Source of the DNA: Aegilops tauschii subsp. strangulata
Taxonomy: Eukaryota; Streptophyta; Magnoliopsida; Poales; Poaceae
Assembly: GCF_002575655.3 (NCBI RefSeq)
Contig: NC_053039.3
Coordinates: 48,051,290 to 48,115,289, forward strand
DNA: 64,000 bases
Direction: 5' to 3'
Shown: one piece after another, positions 11,132 to 23,500 of the stretch
How the letters are laid out: each line of letters starts with the position of its first letter
Position numbering within the stretch: the stretch's first letter is position 1
Notes under the pieces: generated by a model
The model's input: the letters and a program-made list of their open reading frames with translations, nothing else
Database searches by the model: none
What the model was told of the DNA's origin: nothing
Program-made: the position numbers and the translations under genes

Positions 11132-12539
11132 CTAGCAAACATGTGCAACTGTGACGGCTGTGGTTTCTGAAGTTTCTGGTTTGTAGCACTGCACTAGGTA
11201 CTTGGTCAGCTCCGTAGGCACCATCTCAGCTATGTTCAGAAGACCCCCGAATAGCCTCTCACACAAATTTGCTCCTTGCATTGGAGTCAGTTCTTTATTC
11301 AACTTGACAAATCTCCCTGGGGACGCCCTTATCCTACCAGCCTGTGACGGGCAGTCTGGATTCTCTCCTTCATTCATCTCAACTTCTGCGTTGACATCTT
11401 GGATATAAAAGAAAGAACAGTTGAGTGAAAACTTGTGCAAGTATATAACTAACCATGCCAACTAAAAAACGCCGGTGATTCCCCTTCATTTGATATTTTT
11501 AAAAATACAACTATGTAGAAGAATAGTTGAACCAAATGTTTTCAGTAAGAACTAAGAACTGCCAAAAACTTCACTGTCCCTTGTGCAACTAGATGACTAA
11601 GCACTGCCAACCTATGCTATAATCTTGTGCAACTGTGATAAAAGGGAGTTCCTACAATGACTATCCCAAAAATTTGAGTTTGCCTTGTGCAAGTAAATGA
11701 GTAAGCACTGCCAAACTATGTTATAATCTTGTGCAACTATGAGGAAAAAACACAAAGATATAATGCTCAGTTTGTTGGTTGCCAACTTTGATACATCCAC
11801 TGTGCAACTGCAAAACACTTATGTGCAACTCATTGAACTATGATGTGCAAAAAAAAAGACAGAAACGGGATACTCCCCATGAAAAAATTGTGCAACTAAA
11901 TGAGTAGAACACTGCCGTACTATTAAATCGTGCTATTAAACACATAATTTTTTGCTGTACACTAAAAATAAAACTACACGAATATGTATATTGTCTGACT
12001 TTGTAGACAAATCCTAAAAGTAACATGTGCTATGAGAAAAAGGAACTAGATATACACACATATCAAGCGAAAATGTGAAATGACAAAAAAAATACAACTA
12101 AAAACTACCTCATTAGCTGCTGCAGAAGATGAAGCGTCTGCCCCTCAAACTACAACATGTGTGGACGCCTTCCGTTTCTGACGTTTTACTACACGGAATT
12201 GTTCGACGCCCTACATTGAAAAACGTAGAAGAAATTACTACATTGGACAAACAAAAACCAATTTAAAAACCCCACATTGATCAAACACTAGTGCCAACTT
12301 GATACTCACCTGGTCATCATGTTCCTCCGTGTCATTGTCCCCAGTGCGTGGTTGGCGTTCAGCAGACCTTTTAGAATTTCGCTGAGCGGCACGGTTTGCA
12401 GAACCCTACATTGAACAAACATGAGAAAAAGAAATTAAGTAAAAAGTCAGATGGACTACACGCAAAAACAAATGGTTGGAGGGATTAAAAAAAGACAATG
12501 ATATAAACATGAAGATACCTCCGCCTCACTGCCATCCAT
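11132..12539 (-). pseudogene. Decayed multi-exon gene carried by an unidentified mobile element
   Basis: Four minus-strand blocks bounded by consensus splice sites can be read. Exon A (12519-12539) encodes MDGSEAE and ends at GT. Exon B (12310-12405, exactly 32 codons, Arg/Asp-rich) lies between AG and GTGAG. Exon C (12109-12210, 34 codons) has one in-frame TGA. The last block (about 11132-11408) encodes a stretch with LCERLFGGLLNIAEM and LTKYLV. That last part resembles, from memory, a conserved segment upstream of Ulp1-type domains in plant transposon proteins; this is inference. Exons A to C keep phase, but the join to the last block needs a frame change, and exon C has a stop, so the gene looks dead. 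A similar first exon occurs at about 15106-15150. Confidence 0.35.
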
Positions 12540-12949
12540 TTTGGTTGATCTGCATAAGACACAAAAACAAAAAGGGTTAGCTGTTGTACACAAACTCAAA
12601 AAGTTGCACAGTAGAGCACCCCCAGTTGCACAGAAAGACTGACACCCCAGAACTATTGTACAGAAAAAAACAAATTATTGCCTATTTCCAATAAAAAATG
12701 GCTAATAGAACGGATATATTGCATATTTAAAAGGCACCCCCTAGTTTGCAAACAAAAACAGGCACCATCAGTTGCACATTATAGCATCTCCCGGGGGTGC
12801 GCAAAAAACAAAAAAATCGCTATATTATATCTGAAAATGCCTAGTAGTGCTGCTAATTTGCACACAAAAGGAATCTTCTGGTTGGCTAGGTTTTATCGGT
12901 AAAATGACACCCAAAAAGCACACATATAGAAAACCCAAAAAAAGTTGGC

Positions 12950-13770
12950 TAGATTGCTGCTAATTTGCACACAAGAGGCACCCCAGTTGGCTAGATTATA
13001 TTGGAAATTGACACCCAAAGCACGCATACAGAAAAAACAAATCTAAAATGCCTCGATTATAACTGATATTGGCTAGTGGTGTTGCTAATTTGCAGAAAAA
13101 AAGGGCAAACACCTGATTGCTAGATTAAACACCCAAATGACACATATAGAAAACCACAAAAACAGATTTGATAGAGTATATTGGAAAATTGGCAAGCGTT
13201 GGTACTAATTTGCACAAGTAAGGGTCCTAGTTGCACACAGCAGGGGAAAAACACATGAACCATCAGATCCACCACAAGGCTGGCAGATTTAGTGGAGTAT
13301 ATTGGACACTTGGCAAGGATTGGTACTAATTTGCACATGTAATGGTCCCTAGTTGCACGCAATAGGGAAAAACACGCATGAACCACCAGATTCACCACAA
13401 GGCTAGCAGATTTGGTAGAGTATATTGGAAAATTGGCAAGTATTGGTACTAATTTGCAAAAGTAAGGGTCCTTTGTTGCACACAGCAGGGAAGAACACAT
13501 GAACCACCAGATCCACCACAAAGGCTGATAGATTTGGTAGAGTAAATTGGAAAATTGGCAAGCATTGATTCTAATTTGCACAAGTAAGGGTCCCTAGTTG
13601 CACACAGCAGGGAAAAACACGTGAAACACCAGATCCACCACAAAAAGGCTGGTAGAGTGGCTATATTATCTCAAAAATTGGCTACTGCTGCTCCTAATTT
13701 GCACACAAGGGGCAACCTAGTTGCACACGGAGGGGTAAAAACACACATCAATAACACCAGATCCGCCGCC
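12950..13770. repeat. Tandem array, unit about 122 bp, five main copies
   Basis: The landmark CACCAGATCCACCACAA recurs at about 13262, 13384, 13504, 13627 and 13759, with AATTTGCACAAGTAAGGGTCC and TTGCACACAGCAGGG between. More diverged copies extend left to about 12950. On the minus strand the unit is close to 41 codons, so a frame (13120-13581) runs through several copies as a repeated peptide. Confidence 0.8.
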
Positions 13771-14520
13771 ACGCACGAGATCCATCACCGCGAACCACTC
13801 CTCCTCCCTGAACCACTCATCCTGTACATACATATAGGAGCTCTCCCCTACTGCAACGCAAAAATCGACGGGAATAAGTACGACCCTAGCCCACCCCTGC
13901 CAATCCCGCTGAGAACCAAACGGAATAATCCGCGAAAACGACCTCGACCTCGCCAGAAAATAAGCACAAGAGAAACGACCTCGACCTCGCTGACCTCAAC
14001 CTCGCCGTAAAACATGCAACGTCACCGAAAAAAGGGGGGCGGGCCATTGGAGAAACAGAGCACAAAGAGAAGGCGCGTGTGGGGAGCCGTACCTATGCCG
14101 CCGCGAACGACGATCCTCGCGGCGCGCCCCGGCTTTGACCGCACCCTCGCTTCCGCCTTCGACCGCACCCTTGCTTCCGCCTCTGCAACACCCAACGACG
14201 AAATGGAGACTGCCGCGAGAAGTGGGGGATAAGGGCATGAAATTCGAAACCGCCACCCACTGTGCATGACGACTCTCACGAAAGGAATTGCCTCCCCGCT
14301 CTATGACATGTGGGCCCTAGGGGTGGGTCGTCTCGCGTGGCGCATCGCGACCAGACCAGGCGACCGGTTCACGTGCGGTCCAGACAGAGGGCCGCGACCC
14401 CCGACCAGGTACCACCTGAAGTCCCGGGCCGTCCGATACAACAAGATCGCTCGGCTCTCGTTCGGCCGCTCATTCTGTCGAACGAGCGCGCGCACGATTA
14501 AGATTTCAGGGATATTTTTT
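13771..14520. other. GC-rich end of the first TGTGCAACT-rich element
   Basis: Short frames on both strands without domains. The closing part (about 14440-14515, GCGCGCGCAC then TTAAGATTTCAGGG) resembles the block ending at about 27130 (GTGCGCGTGCAC then TTAAGATTTTAGG), as if both were right ends of related elements, perhaps Mutator-like. Confidence 0.35.
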
Positions 14521-14609
14521 TAGGGGAGAATTGCTTACAGCAAAATTTACTAGGTACGTAGATGTTAGTTCCCCTCAAAATTGACTTAATTACTAAATGA
14601 TAATTAATA

Positions 14610-14640
14610 CTCCCTCCATTCCTAAATATAATACGTTTGG
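14610..14640 (+). mobile_element. Truncated Stowaway MITE end
   Basis: CTCCCTCCATTCCTAAATATAA is the typical Stowaway terminus, preceded by TA. The other end is missing because another sequence begins at about 14641. Confidence 0.5.
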
Positions 14641-14648
14641 TAGTTCAA

Positions 14649-14678
14649 CTAGGAAATGTGCCCGTGCGTTGCAACAGG
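14649..14678 (-). mobile_element. Helitron-like 3' terminus
   Basis: On the minus strand GTTGCAACGCACGGGC is followed after 8 bp by CTAG and then T, as at 4961-4989. The element would extend to the right; its 5' end was not found. Confidence 0.35.
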
Positions 14679-16632
14679 ATAAACAAATATTTTCACGTCC
14701 CTAGTGGTGACACATTCGTATTGTCGCGTCTCCTCTTCACCGTCGTCGTCAATGATAGTCATGTTATTCACTTATTCACAATAAAAGTGGTGAATCCTAA
14801 GGCTATGAGCTTGCTTACTCTAGAATGCCACTTCGTGAGCTCCTCTACAACGACTTGTAATTCTACGGACTTACGATGATGGTGGACGCCATCCTTATCG
14901 CATCTTTACTTGATTCATGCACCATTCCTATATTTGTATGCAATTGCCAACTCCCAAATGGTTTTGATGCAACTATGAAAGTTGAGAATGCCAACTCATA
15001 TGATACTGTTGTCAACTATTTGAAAAGTTGAGAATACCAGCTCCTAATTAATTGTTGTGCAACTATTAAAGTTCAGGATGCATCTATAGAAGTTGAGGAT
15101 ACCTCACCTTCACTAGGAGCCACATCTCCTTCTACAACCATTTTTGGTCTGTGAAAAAACAGAAAAAACAAATTAGTCGAAGCAACCAAATGTATAAAAG
15201 AGAAAAGATGAGCAAAAACAATTGATATAAAAAAATGCCATGAGGTAAGCAACTCATGCTAATTTTTCAAACACAACTATAAAACAAAAAAATATGTGCA
15301 ACTTGATGCACTATATGGCCAACTGGGCACACATGAGTGTGCAACCAAAAAAATAAGCATACACATTGCCTGAACATGATTTAGGCACTGGATTCAAAAC
15401 TAAACTAGTTGTCAACCGTGCAACTAGATAGCCCTTCCCCGTGCAACTGCATAAGTGTGGCTAAGCCAACTAGGATATGTACGACTTTGACTTGCAAACT
15501 CCTGTACGAACACATACCCTTGACAACAGGGCACATATAAGTGTGCAACCAAAAAAACCACACACACTGCTTGAACATGGTTTACACAGTGTATCCATCT
15601 GAATACCATCGATTGTGCAACTGGTTAGCCCTCATTGTGCAACTTCATAAGTTGGCTAGCCAACTGAGATATGTTTATGCATCATCCAACTATGTTTGCA
15701 TTCTTGTGCAACTATTACAACACACTAGCCAACTGGTTACTTATATGCATGCAACTTACGAGAAAGCATAGAAACCAAATAGATGCATTTACAAGAAAAA
15801 AAGAGGTACAAAATGTAACGAACGTATGAATCTCTACAGAGAGTATCATGTTTAACGAGAAAATTGCAGTCTAAACAAGAATAGATGGATCGAAATAGGT
15901 TCCTGAACGATAGCAATAGTGACTTTATTAGAACAGGTCACCGTGAAAATCCAACTCAAACCCACCACTAAAAATCCTAATCACCGTACAAACCCACCGC
16001 TAATCCTAATCGCCGCAGCTCCTTAAGCAAGATGCCGAAACTCCTGTACAGATCAACACTCCAATCATCAAAATTCCAAGCATCATACCGGAGATTGACT
16101 AGCAGGATCACAAAAAAGTGATGCATCTGTACAATGAATTGGCTGCATTTCCTGAAAAATATACATATAAGGGGTTGAGTTAACAATCTGTGAGAATGAA
16201 AATGTTGTTAATATTTCTGTACTAGTACTATTTGGGTAAGGTAGCAGACTAGACACGCATAAGTGGAGGTGGATTAGATGACTAAATGAAAATTGATAAC
16301 ATGTAGATGAACTGCACAAACACCAAAAGTCTGGTTGCTCCCATCAATATCTGGTACTAGATCAGATTACAATAGTTAAGCTACAAAATTTGTATTTTTG
16401 TACTTCAGTTGCCATAGAAAACCAAGTTGAATCAACATTGCAAGTAAATTTCCCGAGTCCAGATTAAATATATGAACTTTTCAGAGTAAACTTATGAAGT
16501 AGGAAAATGACAGCAAAGGCAGATTACTAGTATTAACAAGATTTAGGTCCAACAACGTTCATTCCTGTAAATCAGGGAGGGTGTTTGGGGGGGGGGGGGA
16601 TAGATCAGTGGAGGGAAGGAAGGGGAATACTA
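14679..16632. other. TGTGCAACT-rich DNA with a second, related exon-like piece
   Basis: TGTGCAACT and GCCAACT words recur to about 15770. On the minus strand about 15106-15150 reads as an AG-bounded exon starting M-V-V-E-G-D and ending at a GTATCC donor, a counterpart of exon A at 12519-12539. A small AG/GT-bounded block (about 16100-16162, minus) is open but not in phase with its neighbours. No intact gene is seen. Confidence 0.3.
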
Positions 16633-16898
16633 CCTGCATGTGATGGGCACTTGCGTCGGCGACAGAGCCCTCTCGGCCCAGTGCGAGGATTCGCAGCCGT
16701 GCGGAGCCGCCATGAGCTCGTACAAGCCTCATTGCACGGTTTGTGCGCCGGAGGCAAGGCGCCAGGCCGCGCTGGCGAATCAGCGGGGAGAGGGGGGTTG
16801 AGGGGAGCGGCGCTCAACGGCGGAGAGGCGTGTGCCCGTGATAGAAGATGAGTCGCGGCAGTGCCGGAGGTTGGGGACTGCTTCCTGTGGCGGCTCAT
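16633..16898 (-). CDS. Candidate first exon of a gene fragment, function unknown
   Basis: An ATG at 16898 in the favourable context ACCATGAGC opens an 88-codon Ala/Pro/Arg/Ser-rich stretch ending at CATGCAG followed by GTAGTATT, a plausible donor. The downstream exon-like block near 16162 does not continue the frame. GC-rich composition makes chance opening easy. It may be a captured gene fragment inside the element complex. Confidence 0.18.
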
Positions 16899-17214
16899 GG
16901 TGGCAGGAAAGACGCGAGGCCTGCTTGGTGGCGATGGGCAACCGCGATGGGAGGTCGGCGACGGCGATCTGGCATCGTCAGGAGGCAGCGCGAGGGAGGA
17001 GACGAGGAACGCAGCGGCGATGGTTAGTGGAGGACTGGATAAGATTTGTTTTTGGACCGATCTAGCGAGCGGCCGGCTGCTCGCTAGTCGTCCCGAGCGG
17101 CCGGTCTAAAACAGACAATTTTGGTCCCTAATCATAAAAGGTAATTTGTCCCTTCCAATTGATAAAACAATTCTAATTAGAAAAAGTATCACGTACTAAA
17201 AAAGTACTACAAAG

Positions 17215-17364
17215 AACAGATGTAAACGCATTTATTTTGGGTTTTCAAATTTTTAAAAAGTCATAACTTTTAGATCGCGCTTCGGAATTAAGATCCGTTT
17301 TCACCGTTGAAACCCTCGCGACGTGCTCTTCAAAAGTAGATCCCATATGGGGATGTTTCGACGA
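17215..17364 (+). repeat. Left arm of a diverged long inverted repeat
   Basis: Pairs with the reverse complement of about 26740-26895. Shared landmarks in order are ACAGAT, CATTTATT, AGATCCGTTTTCAC, TAGATCCC and TTTCGACGAA. Together the arms enclose the TGTGCAACT tandem array and, nested in it, the Angela element. Confidence 0.6.
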
Positions 17365-17375
17365 ACTAGTCTTCC

Positions 17376-17499
17376 TGCCAACTAAATACCAATATATGTG
17401 CAACTAGAATACATGCCGCGCCAACTAAGCATATGCGTGTGCCAATAATCCTTCTGCCAACTAAACATCAATGTGTGTGTAACTAGACTACATTGCCGC
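17376..17499 (+). repeat. Tandem TGTGCAACTAGACTACATT array, left part
   Basis: Units of roughly 75-80 bp built from GCCAACTAAACATCAATG, TGTGTGCAACTAGACTACATT and GCCAACTAAGCATATG. The array is cut at 17499 by the Angela element and resumes at 26264. Confidence 0.7.
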
Positions 17500-19223
17500 T
17501 GTTGGAAATATGCCCTAGAGGCAATAATAAATGGTTATTATTATATTTCTTTGTTCATGGTAATTTTCTATTATTCATGCTATAATTGTATTGTCCGGAA
17601 ATCGTAATACATGTGTGAATACATAGACCACAACGTGTCCCTAGTAAGCCTCTAGTTGACTAGCTCGTTGATCAACAGATAGTCATGGTTTCCTGACTAT
17701 GGACATTGGATGTCATTGATAACGCGATCACATCATTAGGAGAATGATGTGATGGACAAGACCCAATCCTAAGTAGAGCATAAAAGATCGTGTAGTTTCG
17801 TTTGTTAGAGCTTTTCCAATGTCAAGTATCTTTTCCTTAGACCATGAGATCGTGCAACTCCCGGATACCGTAGGAGTGCTTTGGTGTGCCAAACGTCACA
17901 ACGTAACTGGGTGACTATAAAGGTGCACTACGGGTATCTCCGAAAGTGTCTGTTGGGTTGGCACGGATCGAGACTGGGATTTGTCACTCCGTGTGACGGA
18001 GAGGTATCTCTGGGCCCACTCGGTAATGCATCATCATAATGAGCTCAATGTGACTAAGGCGTTAGTCACGGGATCATGCATTGCGGTACGAGTAAAGAGA
18101 CTTGCCGGTAACGAGATTGAACAAGGTATTGGGATACCGACGATCGAATCTCGGGCAAGTAACATACCGATTGGCAAAGGGAATTGCATACGGATTGATT
18201 GAATCCTCGACACCGTAGTTCATCCGATGAGATCATCGTGGAACATGTGGGAGCCAACATGGGTATCCAGATCCCGCTGTTGGTTATTGACCGGAGAGGC
18301 GTCTCGGTCATGTCTGCATGTCTCCCGAACCCGTAGGGTCTACACACTTAAGGTCCGGTGACGCTAGGGTTGTAGAGATATATGTATGCGGAAACCCGAA
18401 AGTTGTTCGGAGTCCCGGATGAGATCCCGGACGTCACGAGAGGTTCCGGAATGGTCCGGAGGTGAAGAATTATATATAGGAAGTCAAGTTTCGGCCACCG
18501 GGAAAGTTTCGGGGGTTACCGGTATTGTACCGGGACCACCGGAAGGGTCCCGGGGGTCCATCGGGTGGGGCCACCTGTCCCGGAGGGCCCCGTGGGCTGA
18601 AAGTGGAAGGGAACCAGCCCTTAGTGGGCTGGTGCGCCCCCCTTGGGCCTCCCCCCATGCGCCTAGGGTTGGGAACCCTAGGGGGGGAGCTTCCCCCTTG
18701 CCTTGGGGGGCAAGGCACCCCTTTCCACCCCTTGGCCGCCGCCCCCCCAACCCTAGATGGGTTTTGGCCGCCCCCCCCCCTCCCAAGGGGGCCTATATAA
18801 AGGGGGGAGGGAGGGCAGCAACCGACAGCCTTGGGCGCCTCCCTCTCCCCCTGCAACACCTCTCTCTCTCTCTCTCTCGCAGAAGCTCGGCGAAGCCCTG
18901 CCGGAGACCCGCTACATCCACCACCACGCCGTCGTGCTGCTGGATCTCCATCAACCTCTCCTCCCCCCTTGCTGGATCAAGAAGGAGGAGACGTCGCTGC
19001 ATCGTACGTGTGTTGAACGCGGAGGTGCCGTCCGTTCGGCACTTGGTCATCGGTGATTTGGATCACGGCGAGTACGACTCCGTCATCCACGTTCATTGGA
19101 ACGCTTCCGCTCGCGATCTACAAGGGTATGTAGATGCACTCCTTTCCCCTCGTTGCTAGTAGACTCCATAGATGCATCTTGGTGAGCGTAGGAAAATTTT
19201 AAATTATGCTACGATACCCAACA
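17500..19223 (+). repeat. 5' LTR of the Angela-type element
   Basis: Starts TGTTGGAAAT and ends CCCAACA. TATATAA lies at 18794-18800, followed by a CT repeat. Open frames in the GC-rich part (for example 18386-19159) are also present in the other LTR and are not genes. Confidence 0.95.
18793..18800 (+). promoter_or_regulatory. LTR TATA box (CTATATAA)
   Basis: The only good TATA box in the GC-rich half of the LTR, expected to start genomic RNA a few tens of bases downstream. The same box is in the 3' LTR at 25831-25838. Confidence 0.65.
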
Positions 19224-19224
19224 G

Positions 19225-19241
19225 TGGCATCATGAGCCAGG
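19225..19241 (+). promoter_or_regulatory. Primer-binding site for initiator tRNA-Met
   Basis: TGGCATCATGAGCC begins two bases after the 5' LTR, close to the plant Copia consensus TGGTATCAGAGCC. Confidence 0.8.
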
Positions 19242-20520
19242 TCTATGCGTAGTTACTATGCACGAGTAGAACACAAAGAAGTTGTGGGCGTTGAGTTTGC
19301 CAATTCTTCTTGCCGCTACTAGTCTTTTCTTGTTTCGGCGGCATTGTGGGATGAAGCGGCCCGGACCGACCTTACACGTACTCTTACGTGAGACAGGTTC
19401 CACCGACTGACATGCACTAGATGCATAAGGTGGCTAGCGGGTGTCTGTCTCTCCTACTTTAGTCGGAACGGATTCGATGAAAAGGGTCCTTATGAAGGGT
19501 AAATAGAAATTGGCAAATCACGTTGTGGTCATACGTAGGTAAGAAACGTTCTTGCTAGAAACCTACAAACCACGTAAAAACTTGCAACAACAATTAGAGG
19601 ACGTCTAACTTGTTTTTGCAGCAAGTGCTATGTGATGTGATATGGCCAGAAGATGTGATGAATGATATATGTGATGTATGAGATTGATCATATTCTTGTA
19701 ATAGGAATCACGACTTGCATGTCGATGAGTATGACAACCGGCAGGAGCCATAGGAGTTGTCTTTATTATTTTGCATGACCTGCGTGTCATTGAATAACGC
19801 CATGTAAATTACTTTACTTTGTTGCTAAACGGGTTAGCCATAGAAGTAGAAGTAATCATTGGCGTGACGACTTCATGAAGACACAATGATGGAGATCATG
19901 GTGTCATGCCGGTGACAAAGATGATCATGGTGCCCCGAAGATGGAGATCAAAGGAGCATGATGATATTGGCCATATCATGTCACTATTTGATTGCATGTG
20001 ATGTTTATCATGTTTTTGCATCTTATTTGCTTAGAACGACGGTAGCAAGTAGGATGATCCCTTATAATAATTTCAAGAAAGTGTTCACCCTAACTGTGCA
20101 CCGTTGCGAAGGTTCGTTGTTTCGAAGCACCACGTGATGATCGGGTGTGATAGATTCTAACGTTCGAATACAACGGGTGTTGACGAGCCTAGCATGTACA
20201 GACATGGCCTCGGAACACACGCAATACACTTAGGTTGACTTGACGAGCCTAGCATGTACAGACATGGCCTCGGAACACGGAGGACCGAAAGGTCGAGCAT
20301 GAGTCGTATAGAAGATACGATCAACATGGAGATGTTCACCGATCTTGACTAGTCCGTCTCACGTGATGATCGGACACGGCCTAGTTAAACTCGGATCATG
20401 TTTCACTTAGATGACTAGAGGGATGTCTATCTGAGTGGGAGTTCATTAAATAATTTGATTAGATGAACTCAATTATCATGAACTTAGTCTAAAATCTTTA
20501 CACTATGTCTTGTAGATCAA
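19242..20520 (+). other. Untranslated leader of the Angela-type element
   Basis: No coding frame. A direct duplication of about 58 bp is present: CGAGCCTAGCATGTACAGAC at about 20183 and again at about 20242. Packaging and dimerisation signals are expected here but cannot be pinpointed. Confidence 0.6.
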
Positions 20521-23500
20521 ATGGCCAACGTTGTCCTCAATTTCAACGCGTTCCTAGAGAAAACCAAGCTGAAAGATGATGGCAGCAATTATACGGACTG
20601 GGTCCGGAACCTGAGGCTCATCCTCATAGTAGCCAAGAAAGATTATGTCTTAGAAGCACCGCTAGGTGATGCACCAATCCCACAGAACCAAGACGTTATG
20701 AACGCTTGGCAATCACGTGCTGATGATTACTCCCTCGTTCAGTGTGGCATCCTTTATAGCCTAGAACCGGGTCTCCAAAAGCGTTTTGAGAAACATGGAG
20801 CATATGAGATGTTCGAGGAGCTGAAACTGGTTTTTCAAGCTCATGCCCGGGTCGAGAGATATGATGTCTCCGACAAGTTCTTCAGCTGTAAAATGGAGGA
20901 GAACAGTTCTGTTAGTGAGCACATACTCAGAATGTCTGGGTTGCACAACCGCTTGTCTCAGCTGGGAGTTAATCTCCCGGATGACGCGGTCATTGACAGA
21001 ATCCTCCAGTCGCTTCCACCAAGCTACAAGAGCTTTGTGATGAACTACAATATGCAGGGGATGGAAAAGACCATTCCCGAGGTATATTCAATGCTGAAAT
21101 CAGCGGAAGGGGAGATCAGAAAAGAACATCAAGTGTTGATGGTGAATAAAACCACTAAGTTCAAGAAGGGCAAGGGTAAGAAGAACTTCAAGAAGGACGG
21201 CAAGGGAGTTGCCGCGCCCGGTAAGCCAGTTACTGGGAAGAAGTCAAAGAATGGACCCAAGCCCGGGACTGAGTGCTTTTATTGCAAGGGAAGTGGTCAC
21301 TGGAAGCGGAACTGCCCCAAATATTTAGCGGACAAGAAGAAGGCCGGCAACACCCAAGGTATATGTGATATACAAGTAATTGATGTGTACCTTACAAGTA
21401 CTCGTAGTAGCTCCTGGGTATTTGATACCGGTGCGGTTGCTCATATTTGTAACTCAAAGCAGGAACTACGGAATAAACGGAGACTGGCAAAGGACGAGGT
21501 GACGATGCGCGTCAGGAATGGTTCCAAGGTCGATGTGATCGCCGTCGGCACGCTACCTCTGCATCTACCCACGGGATTAGTTTTAAACCTCAATAATTGT
21601 TATTTAGTGCCAGCTTTGAGCATGAACATTGTATCTGGATCTCGTTTAATTCGAGATGGCTACTCATTTAAATCCGAGAATAATGGTTGTTCTATTTATT
21701 TGAGAGATATGTTTTATGGTCATGCCCCGCTGGTCAATGGTTTATTTTTGATGAATCTCGAACGTGATGTTACACATGTTCATAGTGTGAATACCAAAAG
21801 ATGTAAAGTTGATAACGATAGTCCCACATACTTGCGGCACTGCCGCCTTGGTCACATTGGTGTCAAGCGCATGAAGAAGCTCCATGCAGATGGACTTTTG
21901 GAGTCTCTTGATTATGAATCATTTGACACGTGCGAACCATGCCTCATGGGTAAGATGACCAAGACTCCGTTCTCCGGAACAATGGAGCGAGCAACCAACT
22001 TATTGGAAATCATACATACCGATGTGTGTGGTCCAATGAGTATTGAGGCTCGCGGAGGATATCGTTATGTTCTCACTCTCACTGATGATTTAAGTAGATA
22101 TGGATATGTCTACCTGATGAAACACAAGTCTGAAACCTTTGAAAAGTTCAAAGAATTTCAGAGTGAGGTTGAGAATCAACGTGACAGGAGAATAAAATTC
22201 CTACGATCAGATCGTGGTGGAGAATATTTAAGTCACGAGTTTGGTGCACACTTAAGGAAATGTGGAATAGCTTCACAACTCACGCCGCCTGGAACACCTC
22301 AGAGAAATGGTGTGTCCGAACGTCGTAATCGCACTCTATTGGATATGGTGCGATCTATGATGTCTCTTACCGATTTACCGCTTTCATTTTGGGGCTATGC
22401 TTTAGAGACTGCCACATTCACTTTAAATAGGGCTCCGTCTAAATCCGTTGAGACGACACCGTATGAATTATGGTTTGGGAAGAAACCTAAGCTGTCGTTT
22501 CTAAAAGTTTGGGGATGCGATGCTTATGTCAAGAAACTTCAACCTGAAAAGCTCGAACCCAAGTCGGAAAAATGCGTCTTCATAGGATACCCTAAGGAAA
22601 CTATTGGGTATACCTTCTACCTCAGATCCGAAGGCAAGATCTTCGTTGCCAAGAACGGGTCCTTTCTGGAGAAGGAGTTTCTCTCGAAAGAATTGAGTGG
22701 GAGGAAAGTGGAACTTGATGAGGTGATAGTCACCCCTTCCGAACCGGAAAGTAGCGCAGCGCGGGAAAATGTTCCTGTGGTGCCTACACCGACTGGGGAG
22801 GAAGTTAATGATGATGATCATGAAGCTTCGGATCAAGTTACTGAACTCCGTAGGTCCACAAGGACACGTTCCGCACCAGAGTGGTATGGCAACCCTGTCC
22901 TAGAAATCATGTTGTTAGACAACGGTGAATCTTCGAACTATGAAGAAGCGATGGTGGGCCCGGATTCCGACAAATGGCTAGAAGCCATGAAATCCGAGAT
23001 ACAATCCATGTATGAAAACAAAGTATGGACTTTGACTGACTTGCCCGATGAGCGGCGAGCCATAGAAAACAAATGGATCTTTAAGAAGAAGACGGACGCA
23101 GATGGTAATGTGACCATCTACAAAGCTCGACTTGTCGCTAAGGGTTATCGACAAGTTCAAGGGGTTGACTACGATGAGACTTTCTCACCCGTAGCGAAGC
23201 TGAAGTCCGTCCGAATCATGTTAGCAATTGCCGCATACTATGATTATGAGATATGGCAGATGGACGTCAAAACGGCATTCCTTAACGGCTTCCTTAAGGA
23301 AGAGTTGTATATGATGCAGCCGGAAGGTTTTGTCGATCCTAAGAATGCTAACAAAGTATGCAAGCTCCAGCGCTCAATCTATGGGCTGGTGCAAGCATCT
23401 CGGAGTTGGAACATTCGCTTTGATGAGATGATCAAAGCGTTTGGGTTTACACAGACTTATGGAGAAGCCTGTGTTTACAAGAAAGTGAGTGGGAGCTCTG

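Noticed and set aside
13120..13770. CRISPR-like array
   Set aside because: The units are continuous tandem repeats without unique spacers, and the DNA is plant nuclear.
18386..19159. 257-codon frame and its near copy at 25418-26056
   Set aside because: Both lie in Angela LTRs; homopolymer length differences between the LTRs shift the frames, so there is no coding constraint.
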